Shown here: positions 36,387 through 45,816 of the stretch, piece by piece
Position numbering within the stretch: position 1 is the stretch's first letter
Layout of the letters: each line of letters opens with the position of its first letter
Assembly: GCF_029581355.1 (NCBI RefSeq)
Contig: NZ_CP120849.1
Location: 94,501-158,500, forward strand
Reading direction: 5' to 3'
Length of the DNA stretch: 64,000 bases
Origin: Parabacteroides chongii
GTDB taxonomy: Bacteria > Bacteroidota > Bacteroidia > Bacteroidales > Tannerellaceae
Program-made: the position numbers and the translations under genes
Notes under the pieces: model-generated
Told to the model about the DNA's origin: nothing
Seen by the model: only the letters and a program-made list of their open reading frames with translations
The model's database searches: none

Positions 36387-37661
36387 TCAATTTACTTTAG
36401 AATTAACATTACACCTCTTATCCAACACCCCACTAAACATATCCATTTCTCTCTTGGAAATCTCCAATCGTGTTGCCAGTTCTCTCCACCCTTTCACAAC
36501 ATTAGTAACCTCTGAAATAATCTGTTCAGTCGTTTTTCGGTTAAGCATATAATCTCCACAAGCATCAAGCAAAATACTGAGGTCTGCCTTGTTGGATGTT
36601 GCAGAAATAAGCAGACTTTGATATTCATTCTGAGTAGGATTCATATCGTATGCAGGAGAAAGCGTCCAGCCTTTTGCAGCCAAAAGAAAACCATGATTGC
36701 GGAAATGGTCATCGCTGTTGCCAATACAGATATTGAAAGCCACGCGACGATAGAGTTCCTGCAAATTGCGCTCTACATCCGTACAGTTCTGAATGATAAA
36801 ATCAACTATATCCAGATAACCATGCCCTGTAGTCGCATTATCACCGTCATTCAGTCCCAATAAAGTCATTGCGGAAGCGAAATGAATCCTTTTTCCATCT
36901 TTGGTTCTGTCAAAACGCACCGAAAGCAATGTATGATATTTTTCGTCTGTGGCAAGAACTTTTGTTTTCGCTGCATTGATACCTGCTTTTACTGCAAGCA
37001 GATGGCTAAAATATTCCCAAAGCCCGGCATCATAATCATCTTTACGTGATGGAAACTTAGCAATGTACAGCGTTTTATCTGTATCTATCACACTTGCCTT
37101 CGGTCTTGCTCCACCCAATGAAGAACCAGGCTGCACAAGTTGCGTAATCCACTTTCTGTCTGGTAACACATTGTCTTCTTCGCTTCTCTCAATCTCCGCA
37201 CTGGCTGCTCTCAATTCTCTAATATCTGTAAGAGGTGGAATCTTCAAAAACTCTCTCACATTTATAAATTCTCCATCAAGGTTTTCCTTGAAGCGGAAAG
37301 CACCCATCCGGGAGAAGTCATCAATACCGGTCAGGAAATCGAATGAAGACAACCTTTGCACAGGTCGTTTTTCTTCCATTGCTGCAATCTGCTCACGTCG
37401 CAATAACAGTGTCCGTCCCCAGCGGTCAGGCAAAGCATCAGAAAAACATCCGAATATATCTTTCTCTGGCTGTGTATATTGTTGTCCCGGATAATTGTTC
37501 AAATCATCGCTCAAAAACAAATCGCCATGCTTTTTCAACCACTCATCGCTAAACGCAAAACAATAGCTGTCCGAGCCACGAAGTGACTCATAGCCCAACT
37601 CGCCAATGAGTTCTATCTCTTTCAGCCAGTCAAAATCGGCATATACATATAGTTTCTTCAT
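36387..37661 (-). CDS. hipA: HipA-type serine/threonine kinase toxin
   Basis: The 424-residue protein has an N-terminal HipA N1 domain (about 1-130) and a kinase core: SSLGGARPK at 180-188 (glycine-rich loop), K202 in YIAKFPS, and the catalytic NSDDHFRN at 315-322 with D317, followed by YDMNP at 338-342 (metal-binding Asp). All expected catalytic residues are present. In E. coli HipA phosphorylates glutamyl-tRNA synthetase and causes dormancy. It lies 3 bases downstream of the antitoxin gene. Within the element it may act as an addiction module or as an abortive-infection toxin. Confidence 0.9.
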   Translation of the reverse strand: MKKLYVYADFDWLKEIELIGELGYESLRGSDSYCFAFSDEWLKKHGDLFLSDDLNNYPGQQYTQPEKDIFGCFSDALPDRWGRTLLLRREQIAAMEEKRPVQRLSSFDFLTGIDDFSRMGAFRFKENLDGEFINVREFLKIPPLTDIRELRAASAEIERSEEDNVLPDRKWITQLVQPGSSLGGARPKASVIDTDKTLYIAKFPSRKDDYDAGLWEYFSHLLAVKAGINAAKTKVLATDEKYHTLLSVRFDRTKDGKRIHFASAMTLLGLNDGDNATTGHGYLDIVDFIIQNCTDVERNLQELYRRVAFNICIGNSDDHFRNHGFLLAAKGWTLSPAYDMNPTQNEYQSLLISATSNKADLSILLDACGDYMLNRKTTEQIISEVTNVVKGWRELATRLEISKREMDMFSGVLDKRCNVNSKVN

Positions 37662-37664
37662 AGC

Positions 37665-37985
37665 CTACTCCTTTTTTGACGCACGTTCCCTTGTCTTCAA
37701 ACTCAAATCCTGCAATGCTTTCCCCAATTTATCTTCTTTCGCCAGCCACAAAATATCATCGTCAAGCTGTAAGGCATACAGCACACGCAAATATATACCA
37801 ATCGCTACAGTCGGTGCGCCTTTCTCTATTCTAGCTACAGTCAACGGAGAACAAGTAGCACGTTCCGCCACCTGAGCCACACTCAGATTCCTTCGTAGGC
37901 GAGCCAATTTAATCTGCTCACCCACTATTTGCATTTTTTGCTCTAATTTTCGGGGCAATTTAGTACCCATTGTATTCTTTGCCAT
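37665..37985 (-). CDS. hipB: HipB-like XRE antitoxin
   Basis: The 106-residue protein has an XRE HTH (about 22-75: GEQIKLARLRRNLSVAQVAERATCSPLTVARIEKG). It is the usual antitoxin and autorepressor of HipA. The frame extends two codons further upstream to a TTG, but ATG 37985 is preferred. The gene ends 3 bases before hipA. A -7 box lies just upstream at 38008-38015, so hipB is the head of the operon. Confidence 0.85.
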   Translation of the reverse strand: MAKNTMGTKLPRKLEQKMQIVGEQIKLARLRRNLSVAQVAERATCSPLTVARIEKGAPTVAIGIYLRVLYALQLDDDILWLAKEDKLGKALQDLSLKTRERASKKE

Positions 37986-38007
37986 AGTCAACTCATCATA
38001 TAATATG

Positions 38008-38015
38008 CAAAGATA
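38008..38015 (-). promoter_or_regulatory. -7 box (TATCTTTG) of hipBA
   Basis: The minus strand reads TATCTTTGC 22 bases ahead of the hipB start. It is likely to be covered by the HipAB autorepressor, though no inverted repeat is obvious. Confidence 0.55.
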
Positions 38016-38630
38016 ATGCTTTTTCTTTATTTAATGATATATTACATATAAAAAAACACACATCATTGCATAATTAACCATGCATATAATCCATTTTCAA
38101 GAAAAAAATCCCCAAAACCAAGTGCTATTATATTGTTTGTTGTCACTATATATACCTATTAACGAACAAAATATTATTTGTTATACAGATACAATCTGCT
38201 CCTCATCACACATCACATCAAAGAACAATTCTGCTTGCCAAAAGAAAAACGACTTTACTTTATCCTTTGTATCCATGTATACGTCCATTAAAGTAAAGTC
38301 AAAAAGAGGGAGAAAGAAAGGATTGCCTTATTTTTCTTTTGGTCAGCACCATTATAATACACTACATCATCTTCAACCTTGGAGAAACAACCAGCAAAAT
38401 AACCGCGAATATCACCACCAACAAAATGCGATGCAATATATCCCATACTTTCCACAAACACACCTCCCAATCAGCCCTTCAAAAATGATTTTGCACAAAG
38501 TTTTTCACTTGCTTTCATAATCCGAAAAATGCACTAATTTTGTACTCGTTCAGCGAAGAAAAAGAAGTGCAAAACAGACTTTTCTACCATTTTATTTATA
38601 AAATATTGGTAGTCAACTGGTCTAATATGC
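38016..38630. other. Right-end non-coding region of the element
   Basis: Between the hipB promoter and attR no convincing gene is seen. A long frame on the plus strand (38080-38520) has no recognisable domain and strongly biased composition. A 33-codon hydrophobic frame with a GTG start is present on the minus strand (38362-38463). It is too short to support without homologues. An imperfect inverted repeat (CTACCA near 38584 and TGGTAG near 38608) lies close to the end. Confidence 0.4.
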
Positions 38631-38641
38631 TGCATCGGCAA
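38631..38641 (+). other. attR core; displaced end of mnmE
   Basis: The core TGCATCGGCAA matches attL exactly. Read in frame it continues TGC ATC GGC AAG TAA to 38645, giving Cys-Ile-Gly-Lys-stop, which is the invariant end of MnmE. This is the original chromosomal end of the gene left on the far side of the insertion. Confidence 0.9.
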
Positions 38642-38645
38642 GTAA

Positions 38646-38908
38646 GAGGTGATCACTTATGATTAAGGTATATAATCAACACTTATTCAGGAGTTCATAT
38701 TTTGAGCGCCTTTTTTTAGTTTTATGAGCGATAGCCATCATTTATATGAGCATTTTAAGGAAGTTACGTTCATTTTATACTTGATTAAGATTACTATATT
38801 TTTCAATGTCTCAAGATACGGAGTAGATAATTCTCAACAAATCAAAAAATAAATATTCGCTGACCGAATAAAATGCTTCAAATTATCTATCTTCATAACA
38901 AATAAGTT
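38646..38908. other. Chromosomal spacer right of attR
   Basis: This 263-base stretch was originally directly downstream of mnmE and leads into the 3' end of the convergent LlaJI-like operon. I see no gene and no strong terminator in it. Its base composition is as AT-rich as the restriction genes that follow. Confidence 0.4.
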
Positions 38909-41059
38909 TCATTGATTAAAAACATTATTAATTAAATCATGCAAAGTTGAATATTGAGCATCGTATCTTGTTTTTGAAGTGTAACCTTTTTTGGTAGAAC
39001 AAAGACTATTACTATCAATTTCATATTCAGTTATGAAATTCACGAGAATATACATCTCGGATGTGTTTACATTTTTATACACATTTTGTTCTATTTCGTC
39101 AGCTGATACAACAGAACAAGTACCCCCTATAGAAAACAAGTGCTGGTCAGTATCATTCCTATGATGGAAGAGAAGATATCCCAACTCACTCAAATGTTCT
39201 ATTATCTCCATTGACTCCTTTGTATATTTTATTCCAATGGCTATTTTTCCAGTAGGCATGAAATTTAAACTCTTTATATTATAATTTTCCATCATAACCA
39301 TCAAAACGCCACATTTACCCGAAAGCGATAATGATGGTTTTGATCGTTGGCCTACTTCTGTAAGTATAGTATCGGGATCATCTCCAATCGCTACTTTTTC
39401 CACAAAGAAATATTGCCTTAACTCAGTTAACAACGTCTCATTTTCGTTTTTATATTTTAAATCTTTATCTAGCGCCAAAGAAAAATAGTCATCCCTGTGG
39501 TATGGTTGATAAAGTTTGCCTAATACCATTTGGAAGTTGACTTTGATGTACTCTTCTCCATTTACTCCTTGGCGTGCTGTCATCGCATAAAACTCAAAAC
39601 GTGTTTTTAGCATTTCTTGAATTTCTTCTCGGAACCTCTTACGAACCTTTTGTTTCCACAGGTTCTTAGAACTATCACAGTCTTGTGCATAGAGCGAAAC
39701 AACATATAAGAAATTTACGTCGTAGTGGCTGATAAGCAAAGTATCACGATCAAACAACCGGTTTTCAAAGTGACGTGAAATAAACGACTTCTGCTCATTC
39801 TCTGTCGTATAAATGTCCTGGGCATACGAAAGTTCATTATCCATCCTTGCACTGATAAAAAAGTTGGGCACAATGTTATATCCCTCGGTTAGCCGGCTGC
39901 GATAACATTTTTCCTCTTCTTTATTATCTAGGAATAGATTCATATTCCACTGTATCACATTTCGTGCATAGGTGTATTGCTTGTAGACAGACTCATCTGA
40001 AATGGAATTTCCAAGCTTATAATACTTGCTATCGCCAATGTAGTATATGGTTTTATCGTTCGTATTGGTAAGTCCAACGTCCGCATAGATATGGTCTACC
40101 CGTTTTCCATCTTCTTGATCTTTAAGGCCTCTTGGAAGCATCTCCTTTTTATCACCCACCAATTCATCAATCATCGCCTCAAACACAATGTTGTAGTTTT
40201 GAGCTATTAAATACTCTTGTAGCTCACTGGCAACAGAGATATTATGTGACTTATCGAAAAATGCATAACATAGCCCCCACAACTCTAAAGACTTATCAGA
40301 GAAATATTTATATTTAATTTGACGGAGCCGAACCTTACCAAAACCATTTAGATAATTATTAAACTTTGCTCCCGTTATCAAATCAAATCCTACGTTTATG
40401 GATACAGGAAAACCATATTTGTCATTGATATAACGAAGAATAGAGAAAAAGATAACCAATAATTCTTCATCAAAATTTATTTGTCGTTTCTTATTTACAG
40501 GATTCAAATAGAAAGGAACATTATTTTGTACAATAGTCGTGCTATGAGCAATTGTACGTGTCCAATTTATTTTATTATGACCTGAATGAATATTTTTCAA
40601 AACAGTCATAAAGAAGCTTTGATTCTTTCGGTTAAACTCAACCAATGCTAATAGCACCTCTAAATAGGTATTAGTCATATGACGGTGGCTTATACCAGCC
40701 TGTGCCATCTGTTTATGGTATACTATATCGTTCTTGGGGTTGTATTTATTAAACACACACAATGAGCGATATATCCACACTGCAAACTCATAGATAAATT
40801 TTCTTTCCTCTTCTGTTAGTTCTTCTGCCTTTTCCACATGAATGATTGTAGCTGGGGCTAGATGAGAAAATACCATCCCATTCCTATCAATAAGTACCTT
40901 CGGCAAAAAGAAGACGCAATCCTTTATATGCGGGTTATATAGATAGCCTACATAATTTACCACGACTTCATGGCTGACATTTTCCAAGAAATCGAGTCCC
41001 TTTAATGCATCTTTTACATCCGAAGCTTGGTAATGGTAGCCTTCAATCAAAATTCTCAT
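38909..41059 (-). CDS. LlaJI-type restriction endonuclease subunit
   Basis: The 716-residue protein is the nuclease partner of a McrB-like motor. The PD-(D/E)xK core is visible as FEAMIDEL with E294, KRVDHIYAD with D322, and IGDSKYYK with D343 and K345, followed by YKQYTYARN (helix with Gln361). It resembles LlaJI R2-type and McrC-type nucleases. Its start codon shares one base with the stop of the McrB-like gene, so the two are translationally coupled. It is the last gene of the operon. It has no close similarity by eye to the DUF2357 nuclease of the first system. Confidence 0.82.
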   Translation of the reverse strand: MRILIEGYHYQASDVKDALKGLDFLENVSHEVVVNYVGYLYNPHIKDCVFFLPKVLIDRNGMVFSHLAPATIIHVEKAEELTEEERKFIYEFAVWIYRSLCVFNKYNPKNDIVYHKQMAQAGISHRHMTNTYLEVLLALVEFNRKNQSFFMTVLKNIHSGHNKINWTRTIAHSTTIVQNNVPFYLNPVNKKRQINFDEELLVIFFSILRYINDKYGFPVSINVGFDLITGAKFNNYLNGFGKVRLRQIKYKYFSDKSLELWGLCYAFFDKSHNISVASELQEYLIAQNYNIVFEAMIDELVGDKKEMLPRGLKDQEDGKRVDHIYADVGLTNTNDKTIYYIGDSKYYKLGNSISDESVYKQYTYARNVIQWNMNLFLDNKEEEKCYRSRLTEGYNIVPNFFISARMDNELSYAQDIYTTENEQKSFISRHFENRLFDRDTLLISHYDVNFLYVVSLYAQDCDSSKNLWKQKVRKRFREEIQEMLKTRFEFYAMTARQGVNGEEYIKVNFQMVLGKLYQPYHRDDYFSLALDKDLKYKNENETLLTELRQYFFVEKVAIGDDPDTILTEVGQRSKPSLSLSGKCGVLMVMMENYNIKSLNFMPTGKIAIGIKYTKESMEIIEHLSELGYLLFHHRNDTDQHLFSIGGTCSVVSADEIEQNVYKNVNTSEMYILVNFITEYEIDSNSLCSTKKGYTSKTRYDAQYSTLHDLINNVFNQ

Positions 41060-43281
41060 TATCTTATTTTTTCGATTGTTATATCCAAGTTTGCAGCATT
41101 TACTTTATTAATAAAGTCTTGAATATTTCCACTGCCAATCTGAGTCGATACATAAATTGATTCTCCATTTGATAATATCACCTGCTTAGCTCTTTGATTC
41201 GGGTCAGACGAGCCAGATATTCTTGCTTCAAAATCAGACTGAGTTTCAACCAAATGCCTTATTGTACAATTTAAGCTCATCCATCGATTACGCACAGAAT
41301 CTGCATTCATATCCGAATGATCTCTGCAGAATAATTCTATAGTACGTTTTACTAATTCTCCTTTACCATATTCACCATCTCCGTTTATAGAATACTTTGA
41401 ATAGTCTCGTTGTGATGTAGGTATCCCTGCTATTTCATCCATTTCTGTTTCATCAGCAATAGAATCCGTATCTTCCGTTGTTAATGGAACTATTCCATTA
41501 GCCTCCATGAATGCATGTAATATCGCTTCACGCTGTAAACCAAAAAATTCCGTAAAGACAACTTTCTTCGTGCCATTTCCCTCCTTAATACGGAAGATAC
41601 TTCTGTTATCGTCAGCATAATCTTTATAAACATCATTCCATAGGTAGAACAACACCTTTGAAACGAATTGGTCACAACTGATTGAAGTGCCGTTTCCTGC
41701 AGGTTTTGCAAACCAATAGCCAATTTTTTTATCTTCCGACCCTGTTATTTCATCTATTTTATTATTGATAACCGAGATAAATTGCCACCAATCATATTTA
41801 CTTGAGCCTATTTCAATAATAAAATCTTTGTTACCTTTTTCGATTGGCATATATTCCCAATCCCAGCGACGCTTAAATGCACTATCAATAGGAAATAATG
41901 ATTGGTCGCTGGTATTCATTGTCGCCCAAATATATAGATTACTTGGCAAACGCATCTCAACGCCATTCTTTATCTTTTCAGAAAGATTTACAGAGTCTTT
42001 AAATTCCCCAGTCAAAAACCTTTTTATATCATCATCTGGACAAATGGCAAACTTTGACTCACCGTTATCTCCACGGTCTAACAACTGGAATAAATCACCA
42101 AAAATCTGAGCACAATTACCTCTATTGATTTCTTCAATGATAAGATAATATGGCGAAGCCTCTCCTTCATTGACCAATCTCCATGCATTAACGTATGCTT
42201 TAAGAAAAGCTTGTGGTACATATTTATAAACAATGTGGGATTCATTTGATTTTGCAAGATATTCTTCTCCCACGGCCATTCCTTTATCAAACTCTACTGT
42301 GTAGCTGTCAGACATACCGCAAGCGCTCAAAATAGCCTTCTTATCTGCGATACTCAGTTGTTTCAATGAATACCAATACTTCGCTCCAAACTTCTGAGAT
42401 GAATAAGGGACACCATGTTCTTTAAACTCAGTAAGCTTACTTATTAATTCATCTTTAGTATACAATTTTTCCTCATATCCCTCCATGGTGGGCTTATACG
42501 CTCCCACAAATGTGGAGTAATCACTATCAGGGTGAAATGTAGTACGGATACGATTAGTGCCGTTTGTGTATTCTTCTATTTTATTGGATTTTCCCGTACC
42601 GGGCGCTCCATAGTAAATTACTTGTAAACAGTCAGCAGAATCTTTTATACTTTCAGAGTGATTTTCACCAATATTACATTGAGGAACAACAATATCATTA
42701 AAATAATCAAAGAACACTTTTTTATCCAACTTGTCTGTTGGAACTGGAGGCAATGTTTTTTTTTGATAATTCACCTTTAGCGCAATAGTTCCATCAGCCT
42801 CCACAGATATATCAGAGAATAAATTTAGCATATTAGCAATTATATCTGCATTACCAAGCTTAATATCAAAGGTACTTTCTAATGCATCCTTTAATGTTGT
42901 TTTTTTACCCGCTTGAATTATATCCATTAACAAAGAGTTTAAAACAAAAATCCCATTATTATCCTGAATACTGTCGGTATATGGGTTTGGTATATAATAC
43001 CTTCTTACCCAACCTTCAATATAAGATTTAGCCTCATCAAAATTTAAAGCATGATCAAATCGAGGATAAAAGTTTTCAGAATCTTCATAATATAATCCTA
43101 GTTGAGATGCTAATTGATACGCTGTTCTAAAAAAGTTCTGACTTCCATCCCACATTTTCCAGTGGTTATTGACATATTCACGCGCAGCATCTTTCTTCAT
43201 TATAAAATAAGGAAGAATAGCTGTAAATTCACATACTTGTTTAATAGTGACATTTCGCCACCTACAAATTGGATCAGCCAT
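41059..43281 (-). CDS. McrB-like GTPase/ATPase restriction subunit
   Basis: The 740-residue protein has an N-terminal region of about 200 residues (probably for DNA recognition) and an AAA+ module: Walker A GAPGTGKS at 225-232, Walker B LIIEEIN at 380-386, the McrB-type GTPase motif MNTSDQS at 455-461, and arginine-finger region FKRRW at 469-473. The MNTSDQS segment is close to the McrB MNTADRS signature, so GTP use is likely. In LlaJI the equivalent R1 subunit works with R2 to cut DNA. It lies 13 bases downstream of the second methyltransferase gene. Confidence 0.88.
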   Translation of the reverse strand: MADPICRWRNVTIKQVCEFTAILPYFIMKKDAAREYVNNHWKMWDGSQNFFRTAYQLASQLGLYYEDSENFYPRFDHALNFDEAKSYIEGWVRRYYIPNPYTDSIQDNNGIFVLNSLLMDIIQAGKKTTLKDALESTFDIKLGNADIIANMLNLFSDISVEADGTIALKVNYQKKTLPPVPTDKLDKKVFFDYFNDIVVPQCNIGENHSESIKDSADCLQVIYYGAPGTGKSNKIEEYTNGTNRIRTTFHPDSDYSTFVGAYKPTMEGYEEKLYTKDELISKLTEFKEHGVPYSSQKFGAKYWYSLKQLSIADKKAILSACGMSDSYTVEFDKGMAVGEEYLAKSNESHIVYKYVPQAFLKAYVNAWRLVNEGEASPYYLIIEEINRGNCAQIFGDLFQLLDRGDNGESKFAICPDDDIKRFLTGEFKDSVNLSEKIKNGVEMRLPSNLYIWATMNTSDQSLFPIDSAFKRRWDWEYMPIEKGNKDFIIEIGSSKYDWWQFISVINNKIDEITGSEDKKIGYWFAKPAGNGTSISCDQFVSKVLFYLWNDVYKDYADDNRSIFRIKEGNGTKKVVFTEFFGLQREAILHAFMEANGIVPLTTEDTDSIADETEMDEIAGIPTSQRDYSKYSINGDGEYGKGELVKRTIELFCRDHSDMNADSVRNRWMSLNCTIRHLVETQSDFEARISGSSDPNQRAKQVILSNGESIYVSTQIGSGNIQDFINKVNAANLDITIEKIR

Positions 43282-43294
43282 AATTATTTGTCAA

Positions 43295-44470
43295 TTAAAT
43301 TATTGAAACACCATATTTTGTTATATCTAATTGTCTCAAAATAGCCATTAAAACATTCACTACAATGCTATTGCCCGCTTGTTTGTAACAAGCCGTATCT
43401 GACACAACTATTTTAAAAGAATCATCAAATCCCATTAAATTTAAACATTCGCGTGGAGATAATTTTCTATATCTACCTAAATGAGGAATGATTTCATTAC
43501 TTTCACTCATGTTATATCCCCCCTCACAATCTTTTGTAAGTGCGTATTTTTTTACATTATCCGTCAGATAGTATTGTTCTTCAAAGTCAGAAGTATGGAA
43601 TACATGATTATCAGTCGCATCAATCTTTTCCGATTTTCCTATTGGATGATATATGAAATCTCCATGCCAATTAAATTGCTGATTTCGTTTCTGACATAAT
43701 GCTATATCACCATTAACTTGAGTGTAACTTTTAATATGATTTATCGTCCTTGTTACAAAGAATGCTCCTTTTTGCTTAAGGAAATATTTTGTATCAACGC
43801 ATGATTCCAAAAAATCATACATGCTTTTTGTCAATGGGATAGGCTTAGGGTATTTAAAATCACATTCCGTTTTAAAGCCTATACAAAAAATTCTATCTCT
43901 ACTTTGCGGAATACCGTATTCTTTACTATTCAGAACTTGATAATAGATCTGATAGCCACAATCTTCCTCAAATGTTTTTCTAATAGTTTTCCATGTTCTA
44001 CCGTTGTCATGATTCAACATACCCTTGACGTTCTCAAAAATGAAAACTTTCGGTCGACATTCAATCACAATTCTAGCAAATTCACTGAATAAAGTACCTC
44101 TAGTATCTTCAAATCCACCTCTTTTACCTCTGATTGAGAATGCTTGACATGGAGCGCCACCAACAAATAAATCTACTTTATCTTTAAATGGCTTTGCATC
44201 AAAATCATGAATGTCATCATGCCAACGTTCCTCTAGTAGTTTGTAGTTTGCCATGTATGCTTTCTTACAATCAGAATCAATATCTCCTGCAAATTGAATT
44301 TGAGAATTCAATCCTAATCTTTGAAAAGCATGCTCAATAGCACCAATGCCACTAAATGAAGTTCCGATACGAATAGTTCGTTCAGGAAATTCAAATGCAT
44401 GATTTAACCAAGTATAATCATTATCAATATTATCTTGGGTGTTTTGTATATTCGCGTATTTATTAGTCAT
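43295..44470 (-). CDS. C5 cytosine methyltransferase, second of a tandem pair
   Basis: The 391-residue enzyme shows FSGIGA (39-44, AdoMet motif I in the form found in LlaJI and related systems), APCQ with catalytic Cys108, FENVKG and a final CYKQAGNSIVV. It is clearly related to the enzyme at 44463 along its whole length but differs in the central target-recognition region (about 215-300). Two different m5C enzymes suggest an asymmetric target, one enzyme for each strand, as in LlaJI (GACGC). Its start overlaps the previous gene by eight bases. Confidence 0.92.
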   Translation of the reverse strand: MTNKYANIQNTQDNIDNDYTWLNHAFEFPERTIRIGTSFSGIGAIEHAFQRLGLNSQIQFAGDIDSDCKKAYMANYKLLEERWHDDIHDFDAKPFKDKVDLFVGGAPCQAFSIRGKRGGFEDTRGTLFSEFARIVIECRPKVFIFENVKGMLNHDNGRTWKTIRKTFEEDCGYQIYYQVLNSKEYGIPQSRDRIFCIGFKTECDFKYPKPIPLTKSMYDFLESCVDTKYFLKQKGAFFVTRTINHIKSYTQVNGDIALCQKRNQQFNWHGDFIYHPIGKSEKIDATDNHVFHTSDFEEQYYLTDNVKKYALTKDCEGGYNMSESNEIIPHLGRYRKLSPRECLNLMGFDDSFKIVVSDTACYKQAGNSIVVNVLMAILRQLDITKYGVSII

Positions 44471-45596
44471 TATCTACTCCATATTTAGTAATATCCAATT
44501 GCTTTAGTATAGAAATTAATACGTCCACAACGATACTATTTCCAGCCTCCATATATGCGGCTGTGTTACTAGTGACAATGTTAAATGTATCACGAAATCC
44601 CATTAGTCTATGACATTCTCTAGGTGTCAATTTTCGAATTCCGTTTATACCCTTATTTTTATTAAAAGTGACATAATTATCAACTCCTGCTCTGTGCATT
44701 TTATGCATAGAATGCAAAAGAGGTCTTGCTACATCTAAATCTGTTTTTGTTGAAGTCTTAAAATTCTTAGTTCCACCTGCTAAAACATATTTGGCAACTT
44801 TTTCAGATAAATAATATTTATCTTCGACTTCGCTAACAGGGAAAATAAAACGATTAAAATCATGTTCCCCTAATTCTTTACATTTACTTTGTACATTATA
44901 GAAACAAGAGTCCGACCAATCTTCTAGAAAATCATACATGCGATATTTCAACTCAATTGGTGCAGGAAACTTAAAGTCTGTTTTTTCTCTAAATCCTATA
45001 CAAAACAAACGTTCTCTATGTTGCGGAATACCGTAATTTTTACTATTTAATAATTGGTAATGAATATCATAACCACAATATTCTTCAAATGTATTTTTTA
45101 TAACTTCCCATGTTCTCCCATTATCATGAGTTAGAATACCTTGAACATTTTCAAAAATAAAAATTTTAGGACAGCATTCTTTAACAACACGTGCAAATTC
45201 TCTAAATAGAGTTCCTCGTGTATCCTCAAACCCTCTTCTAAAACCTACCATTGAAAATGCCTGACAAGGTGCACCACCGACAAATAAGTCTATTATTCCG
45301 TTATATGGTGTTGCATCAAAATTGTGTATATCCGTATGCCAAGCGTCCTCCCTTAAATCATAATTAGCAAAATATGCTTTTTTACAATTTGGCTCAATGT
45401 CTCCAGCAAATAAAAGATCTGTATTTAAATTAAGCCTTTGAAATGCATGTTCTATCGCACCAATGCCACTAAAGGTGGTTCCAATACGTATTATACGGTT
45501 GGGGTATTCAAATATCTTATCCAACCAATTTGGACCATTCCAATCAATGTTATCTATTGTGTTTTGAATATTCATTCTACTATCTTTCTTTCTCAT
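44463..45596 (-). CDS. C5 cytosine methyltransferase, first of a tandem pair
   Basis: The 377-residue enzyme has FSGIGA at 42-47, APCQ with catalytic Cys111, FENVQG at 148-153 and AYMEAGNSIVV near the end. It shares long near-identical blocks with the next gene (IRIGT.FSGIGAIEHAFQRL; DTRGTLF.EFARVV), so the pair arose by duplication. Start may be ATG 45596 or, by alignment with the second enzyme, ATG 45575. The former overlaps the XRE stop by 17 bases, the latter leaves a short gap. It is the LlaJI M1 equivalent by position. Confidence 0.92.
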   Translation of the reverse strand: MRKKDSRMNIQNTIDNIDWNGPNWLDKIFEYPNRIIRIGTTFSGIGAIEHAFQRLNLNTDLLFAGDIEPNCKKAYFANYDLREDAWHTDIHNFDATPYNGIIDLFVGGAPCQAFSMVGFRRGFEDTRGTLFREFARVVKECCPKIFIFENVQGILTHDNGRTWEVIKNTFEEYCGYDIHYQLLNSKNYGIPQHRERLFCIGFREKTDFKFPAPIELKYRMYDFLEDWSDSCFYNVQSKCKELGEHDFNRFIFPVSEVEDKYYLSEKVAKYVLAGGTKNFKTSTKTDLDVARPLLHSMHKMHRAGVDNYVTFNKNKGINGIRKLTPRECHRLMGFRDTFNIVTSNTAAYMEAGNSIVVDVLISILKQLDITKYGVDND

Positions 45597-45783
45597 CAGT
45601 TATCAGCTCCTTCATGTTTACTCCAAGCACTTCACTGATGCGTTGTAGCGTGTCAAGGCTAGGTTGAACACGGTTACAACAATAGCCATTAACAGTGCTA
45701 AAGCTTTTTCCTATTTTTTCAGCTAATAGTGTTTGAGACATTTCTTTCTCAACCAAAACGACCTTAATTCTATTCAGTTTCAT
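45580..45783 (-). CDS. XRE-family controller of the LlaJI-like system
   Basis: The 67-residue HTH_XRE protein (RIKVVLVEKEMSQTLLAEKIGKS) is similar to the XRE gene of the first system at 34248. The frame extends to a TTG at 45819 that overlaps the -7 box, so ATG 45783 (MKLNRIK) is preferred; ATG 45804 is also possible. It probably controls the timing of methyltransferase and nuclease expression. The coding end overlaps the beginning of the first methyltransferase gene. Confidence 0.8.
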   Translation of the reverse strand: MKLNRIKVVLVEKEMSQTLLAEKIGKSFSTVNGYCCNRVQPSLDTLQRISEVLGVNMKELITDEKER

Positions 45784-45816
45784 AAACTTTTGGATTGACG
45801 ACATTAAAACCTTATA

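Larger units (their letters stand above)
13570..38641. mobile_element. 25-kb mobilizable integrative element with defence cargo
   Basis: The element is bounded by 11-base direct repeats (13559-13569 and 38631-38641). It contains, from the left, a multi-HTH DNA-binding protein, a tyrosine integrase, a small membrane protein, an excisionase-like protein, a RepA-like ATPase, a relaxosome protein, a relaxase and an accessory membrane protein. Then comes defence cargo with much lower GC content and hipBA at the right end. It has no conjugative transfer genes, so it needs a helper conjugative element, as NBU- and Tn4555-like Bacteroides elements do. Target choice parallels SGI1, which uses the 3' end of the same gene (trmE/mnmE) in Salmonella. 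Insertion leaves the MnmE protein intact. Confidence 0.88.

Noticed and set aside
38362..38463. 33-codon hydrophobic frame on the minus strand with GTG start
   Set aside because: Too short and without a promoter or known relatives; it is mentioned only as content of the right-end region.
38080..38520. 146-codon open frame on the plus strand near the right end of the element
   Set aside because: It has no recognisable domain, a low-complexity His/Gln/Asn-rich composition and no promoter or conserved neighbours; it is probably a chance frame in AT-rich DNA.
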